This document shows positions 58,449-64,000 of a DNA stretch of 64,000 nucleotides, piece after piece. The translations under genes were made by a program, and so were the position numbers. Under the pieces are notes generated by a model. It searched no databases, had not been told where the DNA came from, and worked only from the letters and a program-made list of their open reading frames with translations. The stretch comes from Holophagales bacterium (GTDB lineage: Bacteria > Acidobacteriota > Thermoanaerobaculia > Multivoradales > JAGPDF01), in NCBI GenBank assembly GCA_016699405.1, contig CP064972.1, forward strand, positions 1,116,001-1,180,000, in the 5' to 3' direction. Every line of letters begins with the position of its first letter. Positions within the stretch are counted from its first letter, which is position 1.

Positions 58449-59765
58449 TCAGAGTCCCGGGCGCAGGCTGGCGGGAAGATTCTTGGTGATGTCGAAGACG
58501 AGGACCGTGGCCATCAGCAGGATGATGAGGACCAGGCCCACCTGGTTGATGCGTTCCTTGAGCGTGTCGGGAAGGTCGCGGCGCAGCACCGACTCGACGA
58601 GCAGCAGGAAGATCTGGCCGCCGTCGAGCAGCGGGACCGGGAAGAGGTTGAGCAGTCCGATGCTCACGCTGATCACGGCGATCAGGTAGACGAGGTTCTT
58701 CACGCCGCTGCGCGCCGCGGCGCCGCTCTGTGCGGCGATCTCGATCGGACCGGCGAGGGCGGAGCGGGCCTTGACCTCGCGGGTGAAGATCTTGCCCACC
58801 ACGACCAGGCTCTGTCGCGCGATCTGGCCGTTGAAGCGCACGCTCTCGACGAAAGCGCGCGCCGGGCCGTAGCGCTGCGAGATGGTCAGGGCGACGCCGA
58901 TCTTCCCCTTGCCGTCCTGATCGGCAGGCACCACGGCGAGGGTCGTCGGGGTGCCGCCGCGCAGCACCTCGACGCGCACCTCGACGCCGGTCTTCCCCTC
59001 GATGTACTGCACGAACTCGGCCGGGTTGGCCAGCCGGCGGCCGTCGACGCCGCGCACCTCGTCGCCGGGCTGGAATCCGGCGCGCTGCGCCGGGCTATCG
59101 GGCGTGACCCCGGCGACCTTCGGCAGCACGCGCGGGTAGATCCCGGCGTCGCCGAGATCGACGTCCGGCAGCTTCTGCGGCACGAGGTGGACGCTCGAGC
59201 GCTTTCCGTCGCGCTCGAGGTCCAGGGTCAGCTCCTTGCCGACCGAGGTCATCACCGCAAAGGCGACCTCCTGCCAGCGGTCGACCGACTTGCCGTTGAT
59301 CGCCACGACCTCGTCGCCGGGGAGGATCCCGGCCAGCGCGCCCGGCGAGCCGGGCTCGACGGACCCCACCTCGGTGGGGATGTTCTGCAGCGCCGGCACC
59401 TCGATGCCGACCATGAAGAGCACCGCGACGAGGACGATGGCGAGCACGGCGTTCATCGCCGGTCCGGCGAGGTAGACGACGATGCGCTGCCAGCGCGGCC
59501 GGTTCGGGAAGTCGCGCGGGTCGTCGCCGCCCTCGCCGGGCTCTTCGCCCGAGAGCTTGACGTAGCCACCGAGCGGCAGCGCGGCGAGCTGGTAGTCGGT
59601 CTCCCCGCGCCGGAAGCCCCAGAGGCGCTTGCCGAAGCCGAGCGAGAAGGTGAGCACCCGCATGCCGAAGGCCTTCGCCGCGAGGTAGTGCCCCGACTCG
59701 TGGACGAAGATGATGATGCCGAGCGCGAAGATGAAAGCGACGGTGTTGCCGAGGAGGTTGGTCAT
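58449..59765 (-). CDS. rseP: Site-2 intramembrane metalloprotease RseP
   Basis: A 438-residue zinc protease that cuts membrane-bound anti-sigma factors and signal-peptide remnants. The zinc site HESGH is in the first helix (IFVHESGHYLAAKAFGM), with the third ligand region in FPVPLLDGGQI. Two PDZ domains occupy the periplasmic region (about 110-280; GSPGALAGILPGDEVVAINGKSV and DSPAQRAGFQPGDEVRGVDG). It ends the truA-uppS-cdsA-dxr-rseP run, where dxr-rseP linkage is widespread. Confidence 0.94.
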   Translation of the reverse strand: MTNLLGNTVAFIFALGIIIFVHESGHYLAAKAFGMRVLTFSLGFGKRLWGFRRGETDYQLAALPLGGYVKLSGEEPGEGGDDPRDFPNRPRWQRIVVYLAGPAMNAVLAIVLVAVLFMVGIEVPALQNIPTEVGSVEPGSPGALAGILPGDEVVAINGKSVDRWQEVAFAVMTSVGKELTLDLERDGKRSSVHLVPQKLPDVDLGDAGIYPRVLPKVAGVTPDSPAQRAGFQPGDEVRGVDGRRLANPAEFVQYIEGKTGVEVRVEVLRGGTPTTLAVVPADQDGKGKIGVALTISQRYGPARAFVESVRFNGQIARQSLVVVGKIFTREVKARSALAGPIEIAAQSGAAARSGVKNLVYLIAVISVSIGLLNLFPVPLLDGGQIFLLLVESVLRRDLPDTLKERINQVGLVLIILLMATVLVFDITKNLPASLRPGL

Positions 59766-59819
59766 CGTAGGTTGGGCGCCGCCTCTCGAGAGGCAGCGGC
59801 CGACAAGGCTATCCCGAAG

Positions 59820-60977
59820 CTAGGCCCGGGCCAAAACCTCGTGCGCCCGGCGCCGTCCCCAGTCGTCCCAGGCGAGGGCGTCCTCGAGCGTCGGTACGGG
59901 GACGGGGCGGTGGAGATCGAGTACCTCGGCAACGGTGTCGAAGATCGCCGGGAAGGCGAGTCGGCCGCCGAGAAAGGCGTGGACCGCCTCCTCGTTGGCG
60001 GCGTTGAGCACCGCCGGGGCGCTTTCGCCGGAAGCGAGCGCCTGCCGCGCCAGGCGGACGCTGGGAAAGCGCCGGTCGTCGAGGGCGAGGAAGGTGAGGG
60101 AGCCGAGGGCCGCGAGGTCGAGGCGGGGAAAGGAGTTCTCCCAGCGCTCGGGCAGCGAGAGCGCGTACTGGATCGGCAACGCCATGTCGTTGCGTGCCAG
60201 TTGGGCGACCCACGAGCCGTCGCGGTACTCGACCAGCGAGTGGACGATCGACTGCGGGTGCACGATCACGTCGATGCGCTCCGGGCCGAGGGCGAACAGG
60301 TGGCTCGCTTCGATCAGCTCCAGCCCCTTGTTCATCAGGGTCGCCGAGTCGATGGTGATCTTCGCCCCCATGCTCCACGTCGGGTGGCGCAACGCCTCTT
60401 CCGGACGGATCGCCTCCCACGTCGCCGCGTCGCGGTGCAGGAAGGGGCCGCCCGAGGCGGTCAGCACCAGCCGGCGAACCTCCTCGCGTGCGCCCGAACG
60501 CAGCGCCTGATGCAGCGCGACGTGCTCGCTGTCGATCGGCAGGATGGCGGCGCCGGTGCGCGCCGCGAGCTCGGTCAGCAGCGTTCCGGCGACCACCAGC
60601 GACTCCTTGTTGGCGAGTGCGACGTCCTTGCCGGCGGCGAGCGCGGCGTGCACCGCCGGCAGGCCGGCGGCGCCGACCATCGCCGCGACGACGCGGTCGA
60701 CGTCCGGGTGGGTGGCCGCCGCTTCGAGACCGGCGCGCCCGACGAGCACGGGGATCGTGGTCGGCAGCTCGGCACGCAGGGCGCGAGCCGCGTCCTCGTC
60801 CGCCACCGCCACCAGCCGCACGCCGAGCTCGCGGGCCATGGCGGCGAGCTTTGCCGGGTGGCGGCCGTGGGCGGCGAGCGTCACCACCTCGAGGCGGTCC
60901 GGGTGGTGCCGGACGACCTCGAGGGCGCTCGCCCCGATCGAGCCGGTGGCGCCGAGCAGGGCGAGACGCTGTCTCAC
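59820..60977 (-). CDS. dxr: 1-deoxy-D-xylulose-5-phosphate reductoisomerase
   Basis: A 385-residue NADPH-dependent enzyme of the non-mevalonate isoprenoid pathway. It starts VRQRLALLGATGSIGASALEVV (NADPH loop), has ALANKESLVVAG, LPIDSEHVALHQAL (metal-binding Asp and Glu), TASGGPFLHRD, GAKITIDSATLMNKGLELIEA and PQSIVHSLVEYRDGS. GTG 60977 overlaps the cdsA stop as GTGA, implying coupled translation; no other start fits the family. Confidence 0.97.
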   Translation of the reverse strand: MRQRLALLGATGSIGASALEVVRHHPDRLEVVTLAAHGRHPAKLAAMARELGVRLVAVADEDAARALRAELPTTIPVLVGRAGLEAAATHPDVDRVVAAMVGAAGLPAVHAALAAGKDVALANKESLVVAGTLLTELAARTGAAILPIDSEHVALHQALRSGAREEVRRLVLTASGGPFLHRDAATWEAIRPEEALRHPTWSMGAKITIDSATLMNKGLELIEASHLFALGPERIDVIVHPQSIVHSLVEYRDGSWVAQLARNDMALPIQYALSLPERWENSFPRLDLAALGSLTFLALDDRRFPSVRLARQALASGESAPAVLNAANEEAVHAFLGGRLAFPAIFDTVAEVLDLHRPVPVPTLEDALAWDDWGRRRAHEVLARA

Positions 60978-61798
60978 CGCCGCCCGATCTCGAGACCCGT
61001 GAGCAGGAGGCCGAGGAGCAGGGCCGGGGCGGCGAAGAGCATCGCATCGAGGCGGTCGAAGACGCCGCCGTGGCCCGGCAGGACCCCGCCCGAATCCTTC
61101 ACCCCGGCGCTGCGCTTGATTACCGACTCGACGAGGTCCCCCACCTGGGCGGCGACCGCGGTGGCGGCGCCGACGGCCAGGAGGATTCCGTCCACGCGGC
61201 CGAGCCGCCAGGCGCTCCAGACCGCGGTCGCCCCGACGCCGACGAGCAGCCCGGCAGCGGCGCCCTCCCAGGTCTTCTTCGGACTGACCACCGGTGCGAG
61301 GCGGTGGCGGCCGATGGACGTGCCGACGTAGAAGGCGGCGCTGTCGCCGAGCCAGACGATGGCGCAGAGCAGGAACATCACCCAGGGGTCGAGACGCTGC
61401 AGCTCGTAGAGGCTCGCCGTCGGCAGGGCGAAGTAGGGAATGCCGAAGCCGAGCACCGCGAGGGCGGGCAGCGCCTCGCCGACCGGGGTGCGGGCGAAGA
61501 GGACGAGCGAGCCGCTGCCGAGGGCGAGCAGGGCAGCGGCGACGAGCAACACCGTCCCGGCCGGCGCGCTGCGGCCGGGACCGAGCGCCCACGCCATCCC
61601 CCAGGCGGCGAGCGGTACCAGCACGAGAAGCGCGCCGAGCGGCGCACGCGGCGCGAGGGGGCGGACCAGGTGAAGGAACTCGAGCGCCGCCCAGTCGAGC
61701 AGGAAGGCGATCACCAGAAAGAACGCCACCGGGGGCAGCATGAAGATCGCGGTCAGCGCGAGCGGAACGGCGACGAGAGCGGTCAGCAGACGTTGCAT
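60974..61798 (-). CDS. cdsA: Phosphatidate cytidylyltransferase
   Basis: A 274-residue integral membrane enzyme making CDP-diacylglycerol. About eight hydrophobic segments are present. The C-terminal signature is in VSPKKTWEGAAAGLLVG ... AQVGDLVESVIKRSAGVKDSGGVLPGHGGVFDRLDAMLFAAP, the CdsA hallmark (S-x-x-K-R-x-x-x-K-D-x-x-x-x-x-P-G-H-G-G-x-x-D-R-x-D). ATG 61798 follows GGAAGG; a GTG directly before it is possible. It lies between uppS and dxr. Confidence 0.95.
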   Translation of the reverse strand: MQRLLTALVAVPLALTAIFMLPPVAFFLVIAFLLDWAALEFLHLVRPLAPRAPLGALLVLVPLAAWGMAWALGPGRSAPAGTVLLVAAALLALGSGSLVLFARTPVGEALPALAVLGFGIPYFALPTASLYELQRLDPWVMFLLCAIVWLGDSAAFYVGTSIGRHRLAPVVSPKKTWEGAAAGLLVGVGATAVWSAWRLGRVDGILLAVGAATAVAAQVGDLVESVIKRSAGVKDSGGVLPGHGGVFDRLDAMLFAAPALLLGLLLTGLEIGRR

Positions 61799-61835
61799 CA
61801 CGGACCTTCCGGAAAGATCGGGACGAGCGAGTGGG

Positions 61836-62651
61836 CTAGGGAGCCGACTCGGCCCCCTGCTGCTCCGAGCCGGCGCGCGGCGCTCCCGCCTGGATGGCGC
61901 CGAAGCGACGCTCGCGGCTCTGGTAGGCCAGGAGCGCCTCGAAGAGCTCGCGTCGGCGGAAGTCGGGCCAGAGCGTCGGGGTGACCCAGATCTCGCTGTA
62001 GGCGATCTGCCAGAGCAGGAAATTGCTCACTCGCATCTCCCCCGAGGTGCGGATGAGCAGATCCGGGTCCGGCAGGCCGGCGGTGTAGAGGTAGCGCGAA
62101 AGCGTCTCCTCGTCGATCTCGACCGGCTTGCCTGCCGCCCAGTCGGCGACGATGCGGCGGCAGGCATCGACGATCTCGCAACGCCCCGAGTAGTTGAGCG
62201 CGATGTTGAGGATCATCCGCGTGCCGCCGGCGGTGGCGGCGAGGGCATGCTCGACCTCGCGGACGACACTGCGGTCGAGCTCTTCCCAGCGGCCGAGGAT
62301 GCGCAGCTCGATGCCGTTGTCGACCAGGGTCCGCAGCTCGCGCCGCAGATACTCCTTGAGCAGGTTCATCAAGGTCCAGATCTCGAAGCGCGGACGCTTC
62401 CAGTTCTCCACCGAGAAGGCGTAGAGCGTCAGCGCCGCGAGCCCGAGCTGAGCCGAGGCCTCGACCGTGTCTCGCACCGCCTCGACGCCGTGGCGATGCC
62501 CTTCGACGCGCGGCAGGGCGCGGGCCTTCGCCCAGCGCCCGTTGCCGTCCATGATGACGGCGACGTGGCGCGGCAGGCGCGACGGATCGAGCCGCCGCGC
62601 GAGGTCGGCCTCCGGGGTGCCCGGCGGGGCGAGGCGTTCGAAGTCGACCAT
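61836..62651 (-). CDS. uppS: Isoprenyl transferase (undecaprenyl diphosphate synthase)
   Basis: A 271-residue cis-prenyltransferase making the lipid carrier for peptidoglycan. It has VAVIMDGNGRWAKARALPRVEGHRHG (catalytic Asp), LYAFSVENWKRP and the C-terminal LPDPDLLIRTSGEMRVSNFLLWQIAYSE. A C-terminal tail of about 20 residues is extra. ATG 62651 is chosen: a TAGCTT -10 box ends 8 nt upstream, and codons before it lose the G/C third-position bias. ATG 62669 would overlap truA. Confidence 0.96.
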   Translation of the reverse strand: MVDFERLAPPGTPEADLARRLDPSRLPRHVAVIMDGNGRWAKARALPRVEGHRHGVEAVRDTVEASAQLGLAALTLYAFSVENWKRPRFEIWTLMNLLKEYLRRELRTLVDNGIELRILGRWEELDRSVVREVEHALAATAGGTRMILNIALNYSGRCEIVDACRRIVADWAAGKPVEIDEETLSRYLYTAGLPDPDLLIRTSGEMRVSNFLLWQIAYSEIWVTPTLWPDFRRRELFEALLAYQSRERRFGAIQAGAPRAGSEQQGAESAP

Positions 62652-62659
62652 CGGTGGCA

Positions 62660-62665
62660 AAGCTA
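62660..62665 (-). promoter_or_regulatory. -10 box of uppS, shared with the truA stop codon
   Basis: TAGCTT preceded by TGC begins with the TAG stop of truA and ends 8 nt before ATG 62651, consistent with an internal leaderless promoter in the operon. Confidence 0.4.
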
Positions 62666-63460
62666 GCATACGGAGAGCGCCCGACTCGCGTCCTGGCGGT
62701 CGTCCCACGGCGGACCTCCCCACGCCGTCGGATAGAAGACGCGAGCGAGACAGAGGCCCGCCGCGGGCGCGGTGGGGCCGGCGTCGGCGCGCACCCCTCC
62801 GGCGAGCAGGCCGCCGAGGCCGGCCGGTTCGCGGCGTCCGAGGCCGATCTCGACCAGCGTGCCGACCAGCCCGCGCACCATGCCGCGCAGGAAGCCGTCA
62901 CCGACCACGCGGAAGGTGAGCTCGGGTCCCGCCTCCGACCATTCGGCGAGGTAGACCGTCCGCACGCTCGACCGGTGGCTTCCGCCGCTCAGGGCGAAGG
63001 CGGCGAAGTCGTGCCGGCCGACGAGCGGCGCCGTGCCGGCGCGGAGGCGCGCGAGATCGAGTCGCGACGGGACCTGCCAGAGGAACGGCGCTTCGAACGG
63101 TGAGACCACCGCGGCGCGCGAGAGGCGGTAGAGGTACTCCTTGGCCTCGGCGTGCCGCCGGGCGTCGAACCCCGCGGGGGCGAGCTGCGCCTCGAGCACC
63201 CGAACCGACGCGGGTAGGTGGGCGTTGACGCCGTGGACCAGCGCCCGCACGGGAAGCGGGCGCGGCAAGGTGCCGTGGACGACCTGGCCGCGTGCATGGA
63301 CGCCGGCATCGGTGCGCCCGGCCCCGGTCGTCACCACCCGTTGACCCGCGAGCGCCGCGAGCGCCTCCTCGAGGGCCGCCTGGACCGTCGGGGCGTTCGG
63401 CTGACGCTGCCAGCCGGCGAAGGGCTGGCCGAGGTAGGCGACGGTGAGGCGAAAGCGCAC
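62663..63460 (-). CDS. truA: tRNA pseudouridine synthase A
   Basis: A 265-residue enzyme that makes pseudouridine at positions 38-40 of tRNA. It starts VRFRLTVAYLGQPFAGWQRQ, has the catalytic Asp in TGAGRTDAGVHARGQVVH, and LYRLSRAAVV plus VGDGFLRGMVRGLVGTLVEIG near the C-terminus, all typical. GTG 63460 fits both the family start and a TAGGCT box ending 7 nt upstream; the frame is open to 63511 without family support. Confidence 0.95.
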   Translation of the reverse strand: MRFRLTVAYLGQPFAGWQRQPNAPTVQAALEEALAALAGQRVVTTGAGRTDAGVHARGQVVHGTLPRPLPVRALVHGVNAHLPASVRVLEAQLAPAGFDARRHAEAKEYLYRLSRAAVVSPFEAPFLWQVPSRLDLARLRAGTAPLVGRHDFAAFALSGGSHRSSVRTVYLAEWSEAGPELTFRVVGDGFLRGMVRGLVGTLVEIGLGRREPAGLGGLLAGGVRADAGPTAPAAGLCLARVFYPTAWGGPPWDDRQDASRALSVC

Positions 63461-63467
63461 GAGCGCC

Positions 63468-63473
63468 AGCCTA
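63468..63473 (-). promoter_or_regulatory. -10 box of truA
   Basis: TAGGCT preceded by TGC ends 7 nt before GTG 63460 on the minus strand, leaderless spacing. No -35 is clear. Confidence 0.42.
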
Positions 63474-63492
63474 GCAAGGCGGAACGGCCGTG

Positions 63493-63498
63493 TAGACT
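63493..63498 (+). promoter_or_regulatory. Possible -10 box of the GNAT gene
   Basis: TAGACT ends 11 nt before ATG 63510. The spacing is a little longer than at other genes, so a leader of 3-4 nt would result. Confidence 0.3.
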
Positions 63499-63509
63499 TG
63501 GACGTCAGC

Positions 63510-64000
63510 ATGGTGAGCCCAGCCCAGGCGCGACCGCGTGTCGTTTCGCTGCGCGCGGCGCAGGTCAGCGATGCGTCGCTGCTGGCGCGCTGGCGTGCCG
63601 AGGCGTCGGTCCGCCGTCACCAGCCGCTGCGCGATCTTCCGCTCGCCGAGATCCGGGACGAGCTCGCGGCGCTGCGCCCGTCGGAGCTCTGGCGCTCGCA
63701 GGGCGACCGGTTCCAGTGGCTCGTGCTCGCCGACCGCGAGCCCGTCGGCTGGATCACCCTGCTGGTGGTCAACTGGGAGCACGGTCTCGCCGAGATCGGC
63801 TACGCCCTCACCACCGCCGAGCAGGGCAAGGGGCTGATGCCCGCGGCGCTGCAGCTGCTGCTCGAGGATCTCTTCTCGGGTACGACCCTCCACCGCCTCG
63901 AAGCGCGCTGCGCGGTGGAGAACGTCGCTTCGCAGAAGGTGCTCGAGCGGCTCGGTTTCGAGCGCGAAGGGCTGTTGCGCGACTACTTCCGGGTCGGCGT
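63510..64000 (+). CDS. GNAT-family N-acetyltransferase, 5' part
   Basis: The gene begins at ATG 63510 and runs off the window, with 163 residues visible. It resembles RimJ/RimL-type acetyltransferases: VVSLRAAQVSDASLLARWRAE, then WLVLADREPVGWITLLVVN, the region EIGYALTTAEQGKGLMPAALQLLLEDLF with the acetyl-CoA-binding Q-G-K-G motif, and LEARCAVENVASQKVLERLGFEREGLLRDYFRVG, where N-x-x-S and LGF-x-x-E-G are classical. The substrate (a ribosomal protein or a small amine) is unknown. It is divergent from truA with a gap of 49 bp. Confidence 0.88.
   Translation, partial: MVSPAQARPRVVSLRAAQVSDASLLARWRAEASVRRHQPLRDLPLAEIRDELAALRPSELWRSQGDRFQWLVLADREPVGWITLLVVNWEHGLAEIGYALTTAEQGKGLMPAALQLLLEDLFSGTTLHRLEARCAVENVASQKVLERLGFEREGLLRDYFRVG

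Overview
The window is a very GC-rich bacterial chromosome segment with strong G/C bias at third codon positions. It encodes a diderm envelope: BamD, a CpoB/YbgF-like protein, Mpl, RseP, TatA, LysM and PASTA proteins. It also carries Hanks-type Ser/Thr kinases, DUF4388 and DUF1573 proteins, a class II DAHP synthase and a complete F-type ATP synthase operon. That mix suggests an Acidobacteriota-like organism, possibly Thermoanaerobaculia. This is inferred from gene content only; there is no rRNA in the window.

Layout. (1) 1-1.5 kb: the end of a DUF2569 gene and a secreted esterase. (2) 1.9-14.2 kb: a probable acquired metal-resistance island. It begins with a degenerate tRNA-like sequence and a plasmid-type RepA gene, and continues with a secreted protein, a cysteine-rich Crp/Fnr regulator, a CadA/ZntA-type P-ATPase, a PII-like protein, a CzcCBA-type RND efflux system and a small His/Cys-rich secreted protein. 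It ends at tRNA-Glu(CUC). (3) 14.2-24.7 kb: envelope and housekeeping genes (VOC protein, amidase, GerMN, murI, rph, DUF1573, mpl, a 675-aa TPR membrane protein, RDD protein). (4) 24.7-32.6 kb: the ATP synthase operon atpZ-I-B-E-F-H-A-G-D-C on the minus strand. (5) 32.8-37.9 kb: acyl-CoA carboxylase beta, a Lys/Ala-rich basic protein, rpiB, glyA and class II aroF/G. (6) 37.8-46.8 kb: two unusual kinases, folC, accD, ruvC and a DUF4388 protein. (7) 46.9-52.6 kb: ftsEX, pgeF, rlmN, an AmgK-like sugar kinase, tatA and a Fis-type regulator. (8) 52.6-57 kb: a LysM protein, and a PASTA-rpe-bamD-cpoB operon. (9) 57-64 kb: nfo, a cysteine-less peroxiredoxin-like protein, the truA-uppS-cdsA-dxr-rseP operon and the start of a GNAT gene.

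Most striking points: a kinase fused to a degenerate receiver domain at its N-terminus and to a TonB C-terminal domain beyond a membrane segment; a second kinase with a GspG-like extracytoplasmic domain; an insertion of about 70 residues in the ATP synthase alpha subunit; a perfect 13-bp hairpin between atpE and atpF; and a recurring promoter layout in which a TAnnnT -10 box ends 6-9 nt before the start codon, implying many leaderless mRNAs. Start codons were chosen by Shine-Dalgarno match, signal-peptide shape and this -10 spacing, and several differ from the longest possible frame.
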